From CAIWHR01 sp963734575 (GTDB lineage Bacteria > Pseudomonadota > Gammaproteobacteria > Burkholderiales > Casimicrobiaceae), in contig CAVTHT010000021.1 in the NCBI GenBank assembly GCA_963734575.1, forward strand, positions 25,707 through 89,706: DNA of 64,000 nucleotides. Direction: 5' to 3'. Below the pieces are notes generated by a model. That model was given only the letters and a program-made list of their open reading frames with translations, was not told where the DNA came from and did no database searches. The position numbers were made by a program, and so were the translations under genes. This document shows positions 1-10,650 of this stretch, one piece after another. Every line of letters starts with the position of its first letter. Position 1 is the first letter of the stretch.

Positions 1-459
1 CCTTCGCGGAGGCGTTTTTCAAGTCGCAGCTCGCGGCCGGCGTGCAGTTGCCGGAGAAGGGGAAGGTGTTCATCAGTCTCAAGAACTGCGGACAAGCCGC
101 GCGTGATCGAGCTCGCGCGGATCCTCGTCGACCTCGGTTTCACGATCGTCGCGACGCGCGGGACGGCGGCGGCGCTGCACGAGGCGGGCGTGCCGGTCAC
201 GCCGGTGAACAAGGTGGACGAAGGGCGGCCGCATATCGTGGACATGATGAAGAACGACGAGATCGCGCTCGTCATCAACACCGTCGAGGAGAAGCGCTCG
301 GCGATCCGGGACAGCTACGTGATCCGCCGCGAGGCCCTCACCGACCAGATCCCGACGTACACGACCCTGGCCGGTGCGCGCGCGGCGGCGCTCGGCTTGT
401 CCGGCATGCGCGAGCTCGTGCCGTACTCGATGCAGGCGCTGCACCGCCGGCTTCACTGA
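1..459 (+). CDS. carB: Carbamoyl-phosphate synthase large subunit, C-terminal end (partial)
   Basis: This is the last ~150 residues of the large subunit, which makes carbamoyl phosphate for arginine and pyrimidine synthesis. The gene begins before the window. Bases 1-84 read FAEAFFKSQLAAGVQLPEKG, the end of the second ATP-grasp half. After a one-base insertion near 86-92 the frame moves and continues from about 100 as the MGS-like allosteric domain (ARILVDLGFTIVATRGTAAAL, then NTVEEKRSAIRDSYVIRREAL). It stops at 457-459. Being followed by greA is the usual betaproteobacterial order. The break is more likely a sequence error than a mutation, because both flanks are fully conserved. Confidence 0.93.
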   Translation, partial: PSRRRFSSRSSRPACSCRRRGRCSSVSRTADKPRVIELARILVDLGFTIVATRGTAAALHEAGVPVTPVNKVDEGRPHIVDMMKNDEIALVINTVEEKRSAIRDSYVIRREALTDQIPTYTTLAGARAAALGLSGMRELVPYSMQALHRRLH

Positions 460-541
460 GATTGACGCAGGACTGACGTTTTCAACGATCAGGCCGGGCC
501 GGCACCCGCCGCCCCGGTCATTTCATTTGCGAAGAGCCACC

Positions 542-1015
542 ATGAAGATTCCGATGACCGTGACCGGCGCCGAGCGCCTCAAGCAGGAGTTGCATCGACT
601 GAAGACCGTCGATCGCCCGGCGGTGATTCAGGCGCTCGCCGAGGCGCGCTCCCACGGCGACCTGTCCGAGAACGCGGACTACGATGCCGCCAAGGAGCGC
701 CAGGGCTTCATCGAGGGCCGCATCTCGGAGGTGGAGGCGAAGCTCGCGAACGCGCAGGTGATCAACCCCGCGGAAATCGATCCGGACGGCCGCGTCGTGT
801 TCGGCGCGACCGTGGAGCTCGAGGACAGCGATACCGGCGATCACGTGACGTACCAGATCGTCGGCGACGACGAGGCCGAGATCAAGGACGGCAAGATCTC
901 GGTGAGCTCCCCGATTGCTCGCGCGCTCATCGGCCGCACGGAAGGGGACACCGCCGAGGTGCAGGCACCAGGCGGAGTGCGCGAGTACGAGATCCTGAGC
1001 GTGCGCTACGTCTAG
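542..1015 (+). CDS. greA: Transcription elongation factor GreA
   Basis: GreA binds RNA polymerase through the secondary channel and stimulates cleavage of backtracked RNA. The 157-residue length is normal. The N-terminal coiled-coil finger (residues 1-75) carries ARSHGDLSENADYDAAKERQ, including the acidic tip, and the C-terminal half is the FKBP-like domain ending in YEILSVRYV. I chose the ATG at 542 because the upstream extension of the open frame is shadow sequence from the end of carB and MKIPMTVTGAERL matches GreA N-termini. It lies 82 bp after carB, probably in the same transcription unit. Confidence 0.97.
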   Translation: MKIPMTVTGAERLKQELHRLKTVDRPAVIQALAEARSHGDLSENADYDAAKERQGFIEGRISEVEAKLANAQVINPAEIDPDGRVVFGATVELEDSDTGDHVTYQIVGDDEAEIKDGKISVSSPIARALIGRTEGDTAEVQAPGGVREYEILSVRYV

Positions 1016-1947
1016 CCCCGCACCACGCTGCGTTGCACGTTCACCAGCGCGATGCCGCTCGCAACGAGCGCCACCGCGAGGCCGAATCCGGGGGACAGCG
1101 GCTCTCCCAGCAATCCCACGCCGAACAGCACGCCGAAGAGCGGCGTCATGAACGAGAACACCGCGAGGCGGCTCGCGAGGTAGCGCGTGAGCAGCCAGAA
1201 CCATGCGAGGTAGCTCGCGAACGCGACCACGACGGCCTGGAACGCGATGCTCGCGATGGCGATCGGCGGCCACGCCCGCACCGGTCCCTCGTGCAGCAAC
1301 GCCGAAGCCGCCCAGAGCAGCGGCGCAGACACGAGGAGCTGGTAGAGCAGCACCTTCGTCGCGCTGGTGCGCGCGAGGGCGGTGCCGCGGATGAGCACGG
1401 TGGTGGCAGCCCACAGCATCGCCGCGCCGAAGCCCATGGCGTCACCGAGCAGCGTTCCCGAGGCGCTCGCCGCGCCTTCGCCGAACGCGGCGGCGATGCC
1501 GGCAAACGCCAGCGCAACGCCGGCCCATTGCATCGCGCGGAGCCCTTCGCCGCCGACGAACCATGCGAGACCGAGCGCAGTCAGGCAGGGCGCGGTGTAG
1601 AGGAACACGATCATGCGGGCCGCGGTGGTGTGCGCGAGCCCCGCATAGATCAGCGCGAACTCGCCCGCGAAGGCGGCACCGGCGAGAATGCCCGGCAGCA
1701 GCGTGCCGTCGCGCACGCGCAATGGCAGGCGGCGCGATGCGGCCCACGCGAGCACCAGGAGGGCCGCGATCAGCGAGCGCAGCGTGGCCTGCAGCAACAG
1801 CGGAATGGATGGGGCGGCGACCTTGATCGCCACCTGCTGCAGACCCCAGCAGAGGCAAAGCGCGAGCATCGTGAACGCCGCCGTGCGGTCGATCGGCAGT
1901 CGCGCGTCGGGCGGGGGTGAACCGCTCGACGGGGGCTGCGCGGGCAT
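1012..1947 (-). CDS. EamA/DMT-family membrane transporter
   Basis: This is a roughly 311-residue drug/metabolite-transporter superfamily protein. Ten hydrophobic segments are visible in two repeated EamA halves, the first starting FTMLALCLCWGLQQVAIKV and the second around GDAMGFGAAMLWAATTVLIR. The frame runs on upstream into the alanine/proline-rich tail of the yhbY-type gene. I start it at the ATG (1945-1947) that begins MPAQPPSSGS, giving a short cytoplasmic leader before the first helix. The substrate cannot be predicted. It ends four bases inside the greA stop region, so greA and this gene converge. Confidence 0.85.
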   Translation of the reverse strand: MPAQPPSSGSPPPDARLPIDRTAAFTMLALCLCWGLQQVAIKVAAPSIPLLLQATLRSLIAALLVLAWAASRRLPLRVRDGTLLPGILAGAAFAGEFALIYAGLAHTTAARMIVFLYTAPCLTALGLAWFVGGEGLRAMQWAGVALAFAGIAAAFGEGAASASGTLLGDAMGFGAAMLWAATTVLIRGTALARTSATKVLLYQLLVSAPLLWAASALLHEGPVRAWPPIAIASIAFQAVVVAFASYLAWFWLLTRYLASRLAVFSFMTPLFGVLFGVGLLGEPLSPGFGLAVALVASGIALVNVQRSVVRG

Positions 1948-1981
1948 CGCCGCCGCGCTGGAATCCTGCACGTTCGCGGCG

Positions 1982-2673
1982 TCAGCCGCGCCGGCGGCGA
2001 GCGCGGCCGGCGGCGGGCGGCCGCACGGCACTGGTCCCCTTGGCTGCGGAAGCGGGCTTGAACGTGCCCTTGCGCGCCACAGCCGCCGGACGCTTCGCTG
2101 CAGCCGCCGGCTTGGGCGCGCCCTTGCTCGCCACGCCTGCAGGGCGCTTCCCGACGGCCGTGCCCTTGCGCGCGCGGTCGTGGCGGCGGGAACGTTGCGT
2201 GCCGCGCCGCGCCGGCGCAGGTCGCCTTCGAGGCCGCGCCGTGCTTCGCCCGACCCGCGCGGTGCGCGGCGGGACGCGGCCGGAGCGCTGGCACCGCGGT
2301 CGGGCGGCGAAGCTCCCGGAGCGCGGCGTCGCGCCGCCTTCGTTCCCGCCGGACTCCGCGGTGCACGAGGCCGTGGGGCCGGACGCTCCTCGGCCTCCTC
2401 TTCCGGGACCGGCCGGTAGATCACGAGCACCTTGCCGACGTGCTGCACCGGCGCGGCGTCGAGCTCGTTGCAGATCCGCTCGAGCAGCGTCTCGCGCTCG
2501 GCGCGTTCGTCGCTGAACACACGCAGCTTGATGAGCTCGTGGGCGAGGAGGTTCACGTCGATCTCGTGCAGTACGGCGGGCGTGAGGCCGTGCGTCCCGA
2601 TCGCGACGACGGGATGAAGGTGATGCGCCTTGGCGCGCAGCGCGCGACGTTGCGCGGGGTCGAGGGTCAGCAT
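1982..2673 (-). CDS. yhbY: YhbY (CRM-domain) RNA-binding protein with long basic tail, frame-broken
   Basis: Residues 1-95 form a CRS1-YhbY (CRM) fold: MLTLDPAQRRALRAKAHHL, then IGTHGLTPAVLHEID and ELIKLRVF. In E. coli the homologue associates with pre-50S ribosomal particles. The tail is unusual: after EEEAEERP comes a Lys/Ala/Pro/Arg-rich stretch in which units like KRPAGVASKGAPKP and KRPAAVARKGTFKP recur before a stop at 1982-1984. The first and last parts are in different frames, so one or two indels lie within about 2150-2400, and their exact sites cannot be fixed in low-complexity sequence. It is divergent from rlmE, a common pairing. Confidence 0.8.
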
Positions 2674-2774
2674 CCGTGCAGTCTAACCGCTGCCGTGGCC
2701 GAGCACGCCGCGGGAGCCTTGCGCGAGCCGTGTACGATGATCCCGACACGTGCGACGGCGCTTCGAGTGCAGAC

Positions 2775-3415
2775 ATGACCCTGAAGGCAACCCGCAAGCA
2801 TCGCTTCAACAAGGCGTGGATGCAGGAGCACGTCAACGACCACTGGGTGCAGGAGGCGAAGCGCCTCGGCTATCGTTCCCGTGCAGCGTTCAAGCTGCGG
2901 GAGCTCGCCGAACGCGACGAATTGCTTCGACCGGGCATGACGGTGGTCGACCTCGGCGCGGCCCCCGGCAGCTGGTCGCAAGTCCTGCGCGAGCGCGTGG
3001 GCCCGTCCGGCGTGATCGTGGCGCTCGATCTGCTCCCGATGGATCCGGTGCGGGGGGTGACGTTCATCCAGGGCGACTTTCGCGAACCCGAAACGCTCGC
3101 TGCGCTGGAGCGTGCGCTCCACGGTCGCAGGGTCGACCTTGTAGTGTCCGACATGGCCCCCAACTTGTCGGGTATCGCGAGCGCCGACCAGGCGCGGTCG
3201 GTGCATCTGGGTGAGCTCGCACTGGAATTCGCCGCCAGATGGCTGCAACCCGGAGGCGCTTTGGTCGTCAAAGCATTCCAGGGTGCAGGGTTTACCGAGT
3301 TCCAGCGCGCAGATGCAGGAATATTTCGACAAAACGTATGCACGGAAAGCCCAAGTCGTCCCGGGACCGCAGTTCCGAGCTCTACCTCGTGGGGAAGGGC
3401 TTCAGCGCCGCATGA
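2775..3415 (+). CDS. rlmE: 23S rRNA 2'-O-methyltransferase RlmE (FtsJ/RrmJ)
   Basis: RlmE methylates U2552 of 23S rRNA late in 50S assembly using S-adenosylmethionine. The sequence shows MTLKATRKHRFNKAWMQEHV, the SAM motif VVDLGAAPGSWSQVL, the SDMAPNLSG motif and the lysine-containing VVKAFQGAGF. Near 3307 one extra base (CGC-G-CAG) and near 3345 another (CGGAAAGCCC) shift the frame twice. Reading through both restores FQRQMQEYFDKTY and KPKSSRDRSSELYLVGKGF before the TGA at 3413. Total length is then about 212 residues, as expected. It sits directly upstream of ftsH, as in most proteobacteria. Confidence 0.93.
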
Positions 3416-3572
3416 CATTTTCGCCGCTGTCGTCCACAGGCGACATGCAGGCGACATGTCGTCGAGAATGGCCGTTCAACTGGCCCAAGCCCAGGTGAAG
3501 GGCTAGAATTCCCTGTTCGCCCGACTTCCGGGCATGCAATCCGACGGTGCGCGGCAACCGCTGATTTGCCGC

Positions 3573-3584
3573 AAGGAGCAACGT

Positions 3585-3587
<3 letters not shown>
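3573..3587 (+). promoter_or_regulatory. Ribosome binding site fixing the TTG start of ftsH
   Basis: AAGGAG at 3573-3578 lies six bases before a TTG codon at 3585-3587. The ATG at 3534 further upstream has no such site and would add 17 residues absent from FtsH proteins, so the TTG is the likely start. Confidence 0.75.
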
Positions 3588-5471
<1,884 letters not shown>

Positions 5472-5494
5472 CCGGGTTTCCGGAGCAACCATCC

Positions 5495-5517
5495 GGGGCG
5501 TGCGCAAAGCACGCCCC
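5495..5517 (+). terminator. GC-rich hairpin after ftsH
   Basis: A nine-base-pair perfect stem, GGGGCGTGC with GCACGCCCC around a GCAAA loop, lies between the ftsH stop and the folP start. There is no clear U-run (GTTCAC follows), so it may attenuate rather than end transcription. Confidence 0.5.
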
Positions 5518-5540
5518 GTTCACTTCAACTTCCGCTCCCG

Positions 5541-6395
5541 ATGCCTGATTCTGCAACACCCGTCGCGCCGCTGCTCCGCTGCGGCCGGTTTTCCTTCGAG
5601 CTGTCGCGCCCGCACGTGATGGGCATCATCAACGTCACGCCGAACTCGTTCTCCGACGGCGGTCGCTACTTCAACCTGCCCCGCGCCCTCGCGCATGCGC
5701 AGCAGATGCTGCACGACGGCGCCGACATCATCGACATCGGCGGCGAGTCGACCCGGCCCGGCGCGTCGCCGGTCGCCGTGGACGACGAGCTCGCGCGCGT
5801 GATCCCGCTCGTGGAGGCGCTCGCGAGCAAGAACGTCGCGGTGTCGGTGGACACCCGCAAGCCGGAGGTCATGCGCGCCGCGATTGCCGCCGGCGCTGCG
5901 ATGATCAACGACGTCAATGCGCTGGGGACGCCCGGCGCCCTCGACGCCGTCGCGGGGAGCGATGCCGGCATCTGCCTCATGCACATGCAGGGCGAGCCGC
6001 AGTCGATGCAGCTTGCGCCGGCATATGGCGACGTCGTCGCGGAGGTGCGCGATTTCCTGGTGGCCCGCGCCGAGGCGTGCGTCGTGGCCGGCATCGCGCG
6101 CGAGCGCATCGTGCTCGACCCCGGCTACGGCTTCGGCAAGCGGCTGCAGCACAACCTGTCGCTGCTGCGTGCGCTGCCGGTGCTGGTCGCGACGGGCTAC
6201 CCCGTCCTCGTCGGCGTGTCGCGCAAGTCTTCCCTCGGCGAGATCACCGGCCGAACCGTGGACCAGCGGCTGGCGGCCAGTCTCGCCGCCGGTCTTGCCG
6301 CGGTCGCGCGCGGCGCCCGCTTCCTGCGTGTGCACGACGTGCGCGAGACCGTGGACGCGCTCAAGGTCTGGAGCGCGATCGAGCAGGCGCCCTGA
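5541..6395 (+). CDS. folP: Dihydropteroate synthase
   Basis: FolP condenses 6-hydroxymethyl-7,8-dihydropterin pyrophosphate with p-aminobenzoate in folate synthesis and is the sulfonamide target. The 284-residue TIM barrel shows the pterin-binding signatures MGIINVTPNSFSDGG and DIIDIGGESTRPGA, then VDTRKPEVM, ILDPGYGFGKRLQHN and VGVSRKSSLGEITGR. It stands between ftsH and glmM, the standard order in beta- and gammaproteobacteria. The frame is intact. Confidence 0.97.
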   Translation: MPDSATPVAPLLRCGRFSFELSRPHVMGIINVTPNSFSDGGRYFNLPRALAHAQQMLHDGADIIDIGGESTRPGASPVAVDDELARVIPLVEALASKNVAVSVDTRKPEVMRAAIAAGAAMINDVNALGTPGALDAVAGSDAGICLMHMQGEPQSMQLAPAYGDVVAEVRDFLVARAEACVVAGIARERIVLDPGYGFGKRLQHNLSLLRALPVLVATGYPVLVGVSRKSSLGEITGRTVDQRLAASLAAGLAAVARGARFLRVHDVRETVDALKVWSAIEQAP

Positions 6396-6585
6396 GTCAT
6401 TCACGGGCGAGCGTCGCTCACGAGAGCGATGTCGTGCCGCGGCGGGCCGCCGATGCACGCCGGCGCGGAAAGCGGGACAATGTGCCGGCCGGCACCGTTG
6501 CCACGACACGCGGCATGCCGTCCGCCGCCCGAGCGTGGCATCCTTGCAAACCTTCGCGCTGTGCGCGTTACCGCGATCGATCCTG

Positions 6586-7938
6586 ATGAAACGACAATAC
6601 TTCGGCACCGATGGCATCCGCGGACGGGTCGGCGAATCGCCGATCACGCCCGAGCTCGTGCTCAAGCTCGGCTGGGCGGCGGGGCGCGTGCTCGCGGCCT
6701 CCGACAGCAGCTCGGGTGATCGCCCGGCAGTGCTCATCGGCAAGGACACGCGCATCTCCGGCTACCTGCTCGAAGCCGCGCTCGAGGCCGGACTGTCCGC
6801 GGCGGGCGTCGACGTGTATCTCTCCGGGCCGTTGCCCACGCCCGCGGTGGCTTACCTGACGCGTGCGCTGCGCCTCGCCGCCGGCGTCGTGATCAGCGCG
6901 TCGCACAATCCGTACGACGACAACGGCATCAAGTTCTTTTCCGGCGCCGGCGCGAAGCTTCCCGACCTGATGGAGCACGCGATCGAGCAGAGCATGAACG
7001 AGCCGCTCACGTGCGTGCGGTCCGCCGAGCTCGGCAAGGCGCGTCGTGTCGGCGATGCGCCGGGCCGCTACATCGAGTTCTGCAAGAGCACGTTCCCGAG
7101 CGAGCTCGACCTCAAGGGCTGGCGCATCGTCGTCGACTGCGCCCACGGCGCCGCCTACCACGTGGCGCCGCCGGTGTTCCACGAGCTTGGCGCGGACGTC
7201 ATCGCGGTGGGCGCGGACCCCAACGGCATCAACATCAACGACGGCGTGGGCGCGACGCATCCGGCGCATCTCGTCAAGGCGGTCGCGGAGCACAAGGCGG
7301 ACCTCGGCATCGCCCTCGATGGCGATGGCGACCGGGTCGTCATGGTCGACGCCGCCGGGCGGGTATACGACGGCGACGAGCTGCTCTACATCGTCGCGAT
7401 GGACTATCGCCGCCGCGGCGTGTTCCATGGCGGTGTGGTCGGCACGCTCATGACCAACCTCGGTCTCGAGCAGGCCCTCGCGCGCCACGGCATCCCGCTC
7501 GAGCGCGCCGCCGTCGGCGACCGCTACGTGCTGGAACGTCTGAAGACACGCCGCTGGCAACTGGGCGGCGAGAATTCGGGCCACCTGCTGTGCCTCGACA
7601 AGCACACGACCGGCGACGGCATCATCGCGGCGCTCGCGGTGCTGCGCGCGCTCGTGGAGCAGGATTGCATGCTGGCGGATGCGACCAAGGACGTGCCGCT
7701 CTTCCCGCAGCGTCTCATCAACGTGCGCGTGCCCCGCGGCTACGACTGGAACGGCAACGAGGCGATCCGCGCCGCGCAGGCCGACACCGTGGCAGCGCTG
7801 GGCGAATCGGGGCGCGTGCTCCTGCGTCCGTCGGGCACCGAGCCGGTGTTGCGCGTCATGGTCGAGGCGCGCGAAGCCGCGCTGGCGGAGCGCCACGCGC
7901 GCGCTCTTGCCGACGCCGTGGCGGCCGCTGCGGCCTGA
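6586..7938 (+). CDS. glmM: Phosphoglucosamine mutase
   Basis: GlmM interconverts glucosamine-6-phosphate and glucosamine-1-phosphate on the route to UDP-GlcNAc for peptidoglycan and LPS. The 450-residue protein has YFGTDGIRGRVGESPI at the start, the phosphoserine loop ISASHNPYDDNGIKFF (active Ser ~106), the magnesium loop DGDGDR (~245-250), GGENSGHLL and the phosphate-binding RPSGTEPVLRVMVEA. The open frame extends far upstream through folP shadow; the ATG at 6586 matches family N-termini. The 190 bp before it holds no gene. Confidence 0.97.
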   Translation: MKRQYFGTDGIRGRVGESPITPELVLKLGWAAGRVLAASDSSSGDRPAVLIGKDTRISGYLLEAALEAGLSAAGVDVYLSGPLPTPAVAYLTRALRLAAGVVISASHNPYDDNGIKFFSGAGAKLPDLMEHAIEQSMNEPLTCVRSAELGKARRVGDAPGRYIEFCKSTFPSELDLKGWRIVVDCAHGAAYHVAPPVFHELGADVIAVGADPNGININDGVGATHPAHLVKAVAEHKADLGIALDGDGDRVVMVDAAGRVYDGDELLYIVAMDYRRRGVFHGGVVGTLMTNLGLEQALARHGIPLERAAVGDRYVLERLKTRRWQLGGENSGHLLCLDKHTTGDGIIAALAVLRALVEQDCMLADATKDVPLFPQRLINVRVPRGYDWNGNEAIRAAQADTVAALGESGRVLLRPSGTEPVLRVMVEAREAALAERHARALADAVAAAAA

Positions 7939-8041
7939 CCCGCACCTGCGACCCGCAGCCCGGGTCGTATAATCCGACGCAGGCGCTGCCGGCGTTTGCG
8001 CGATGCACGCGCAGGCGCCCGCCTTGCGCAGTCCTCCACGC

Positions 8042-10261
8042 ATGGTTGCCGTCCTTCACGCACGTCCCGAGCACGCCGCGCCGGATGCCATCGCCGCGTG
8101 GCTCGACTCGCTGCGCGCCACGTACACGCCCGATGAAGTGCGCTCCATCGACGCGGCGCTGCAGCACGCCACCGCGCAGTGCACGGACCGGGCGACACGC
8201 GACGGCGAAGCTCTCATCGACCGGGCGATCGGCGCCGCCACCATCCTCGCGGGGCTGAAGCTCGACAGTGCGAGCGTGTGCGCGGCGCTGCTCGTCGGAT
8301 TGCCGTACACGCCGGGCTACGACGCGGAAGATCTCGCCACCCGCTTCGGTGCGGAGGTCGCGGCCCTGGTCGGCGGCGTTGCGCGCATGGACGAGATCCG
8401 CGCACTGCCCGACGCGCGGCAGCAGCGCCGAGCGCGCGGCGCAGGCGGAACGCTTGCGCAAGATGCTCCTCGCGATGGTCGAGGACATCCGCGTCGTGCT
8501 GATCAAGCTCGCCGAGCGCACGCAGGCATTGCGTTTTCTGTCGAGCGCCGCGGACGAGCCCGCGCACCGCGCTGCGGCGCGCGAAGTGCTGGAGCTCTTC
8601 GCGCCGCTCGCGAACCGTCTTGGCATCTGGCAGCTCAAGTGGGAGCTCGAGGACCTCTCGCTGCGCGCGCTCGAGCCCGAGGCGTACAAGTCCATCGCCC
8701 GGCAACTCGACGAGCGCCGACTCGACCGGCAGCGCTACATCCAGGACGTCATCGGCGTGCTCGCGCGCGAGCTCCAGGCCGCAGGCCTCGAGGCGGAGGT
8801 CACCGGCCGGCCGAAGCACATCTACAGCATCTGGAACAAGATGCGCCGCAAGCAGACCGGCATCGACGCGGTGTACGACATCCGCGCGGTGCGCATCCTC
8901 GTGCCCGACGTCAAGGATTGCTACGCCGCCCTCGGGATCGTGCACAACCTCTGGACGCCGCTGCCGGGCGAGTTCGACGACTACATCGCGAAGCCCAAGC
9001 CCAACGACTACCGGTCGCTGCACACCGCGGTGATGGGTCCCGAGGGCAAGCCGCTGGAAGTGCAGATCCGCACCTTCGACATGCACCAGCATTCGGAGTA
9101 CGGCGTCGCGGCGCACTGGCGGTACAAGGAGGGCGGCCATCGCGCCGCACGCCGCGATCCGGGCTTCGAGGACCGCATCGCGTGGCTGCGGCAGGTGCTC
9201 GACTGGAAGGACTCGGTCGCGGATGCGTCCGAGTGGCTGACCGCCTTCAAGAGCAGCCTCTTCATCGACACGATCTACGTGCTCACCCCGCAAGGCCGTG
9301 TGATCGACCTGCCGCGCGGTGCCACCCCCGTCGACTTCGCGTATGCGGTGCACACCAACCTCGGCCATCGCTGCCGGGGCGCCCGCGTCAACGGCGCGAT
9401 GGTTCCGCTGAACACGCAACTGCGCAACGGCCAGCAGGTCGAGGTCGTCACCGTGAAGCAGGGCGGTCCGTCGCGCGACTGGCTGAATCCGGAGCTCGGG
9501 TACGTGCAGAGCAATCGCGCACGCGCCAAGGTGCGGCAGTGGTTCAAGGCACAGCAGCACGAAGAGACTCTCGCGCACGGCCGCAGCGCGGTGGAGCGCG
9601 AGCTGCAGCGCGCGGGGGCGACGGCGCTCAATCTCGACGCGGTCGCGGCGCAGGCGGGCTTTGCGCGCGCCGAAGAGCTGTTCGCGGCGGTGGGTCGCGA
9701 GGAGATCAACTCACGGCAGCTGCAACTGGCGATCCGCGCGGTGCTCGCACCGGCGTCCGCCGCGCCGCGCGCCCGAAGCGTCCGCGCTCACGCATGCGCG
9801 AAAGCAAGGCCACGGGTTCCGGCAGCGGAATCCTCGTCGTCGGTGTCGATCGGCTCATGACCGGCCTCGCGCGCTGCTGCAAACCCGCGCCCCCCGATGG
9901 GATCGTGGGCTTCGTCACGCGCGGCAAGGGCGTGACGATCCATCGCCAGGGCTGCACGAACGTGGCGCGTCTTCGCGCCCGCGAGCCGGAACGGCTGATC
10001 GCCGCCGACTGGGGTGCGGCGCGCGACGAGGTGTTCCCGGTCGACGTCGTCATCGAGGCGAGCGATCGCCAGGGCCTGCTGCGCGACATCACCGAGGTCC
10101 TGTCGCGCGAGCGCATCAACGTGACGGCCGCGAATACGCTGACGCGCAACATGGAGTCGCGCATGGCATTCACGGTCGAGGTGAAGAGCCTCGATCTCCT
10201 GCAGCACGCACTCGGCCTGATCCGCGAAGTGCCCGGCGTGCTCGGCGCCGCGCGCCGCTGA
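8042..10261 (+). CDS. relA: GTP pyrophosphokinase RelA ((p)ppGpp synthetase), frame-broken
   Basis: RelA makes (p)ppGpp on stalled ribosomes. Domains in order are an N-terminal HD-type domain lacking the HDxxED metal motif, so probably without hydrolase activity; the synthetase with GEFDDYIAKPKPNDYRSLH, whose ExDD signature marks RelA rather than SpoT; a TGS domain (IYVLTPQGRVIDLPRGATP); a zinc-finger-like region with ARCCKPAPPDGIVGFV; and a C-terminal ACT domain. An indel near 8413 and a two-base insertion near 9768 break the frame, while all flanks are conserved. ATG 8042 is preferred over ATG 8003; neither has a strong ribosome site. Confidence 0.93.
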   Translation: MVAVLHARPEHAAPDAIAAWLDSLRATYTPDEVRSIDAALQHATAQCTDRATRDGEALIDRAIGAATILAGLKLDSASVCAALLVGLPYTPGYDAEDLATRFGAEVAALVGGVARMDEIRALPDARQQRRARGAGGTLAQDAPRDGRGHPRRADQARRAHAGIAFSVERRGRARAPRCGARSAGALRAAREPSWHLAAQVGARGPLAARARARGVQVHRPATRRAPTRPAALHPGRHRRARARAPGRRPRGGGHRPAEAHLQHLEQDAPQADRHRRGVRHPRGAHPRARRQGLLRRPRDRAQPLDAAAGRVRRLHREAQAQRLPVAAHRGDGSRGQAAGSADPHLRHAPAFGVRRRGALAVQGGRPSRRTPRSGLRGPHRVAAAGARLEGLGRGCVRVADRLQEQPLHRHDLRAHPARPCDRPAARCHPRRLRVCGAHQPRPSLPGRPRQRRDGSAEHATAQRPAGRGRHREAGRSVARLAESGARVRAEQSRTRQGAAVVQGTAARRDSRARPQRGGARAAARGGDGAQSRRGRGAGGLCARRRAVRGGGSRGDQLTAAATGDPRGARTGVRRAARPKRPRSRMRESKATGSGSGILVVGVDRLMTGLARCCKPAPPDGIVGFVTRGKGVTIHRQGCTNVARLRAREPERLIAADWGAARDEVFPVDVVIEASDRQGLLRDITEVLSRERINVTAANTLTRNMESRMAFTVEVKSLDLLQHALGLIREVPGVLGAARR

Positions 10262-10650
10262 TCTTCGCACGTCTCGCGTCCGGAATCTCGGGACGCCTCA
10301 GCCTGTCGAACGATGGTACGCCGCCGGCGGCGGTGGTTCGTTTACGTCACCAGAGAGCCTCGATTACGACCGACAGACGCACGCGGGACCAAGCGCGCGA
10401 CAGCAACGCGATCTAGGATCCCGACGACTGGACCACCGGCGACGAACCGAGGAGGGCGCCACAACGCGCAAATTTTGCGCATTCGGCGCGAGCCCCGGGT
10501 GCGCGCTTCGGCGCGCGCGCGGAATGTGCGCGCAATGGGCGTGCTGCACCGCACTTTTCGACTCCGACGACTGTCAGTGGTAAGGACCTCTCGCTGATGC
10601 GCTCGTCGCGCAGCTGGGGCTTTCTTCACTTCTCGTCAGGAACCAGAGTC
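10262..10650. other. 389-bp intergenic region before the outer-membrane protein gene
   Basis: No supported coding frame is present. It contains one perfect short palindrome (10466-10480, listed separately) and a GC-rich foldable stretch around 10490-10530. The promoter of the outer-membrane protein gene must lie here, but I cannot place it with confidence. Confidence 0.5.
10466..10480. promoter_or_regulatory. Perfect palindrome GCGCAAATTTTGCGC, possible operator
   Basis: Seven bases either side of a central T are exactly complementary. It lies about 170 bp before the outer-membrane protein start. The AT core flanked by GCGC looks like a dimeric regulator site, but no regulator can be named. 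Confidence 0.35.
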
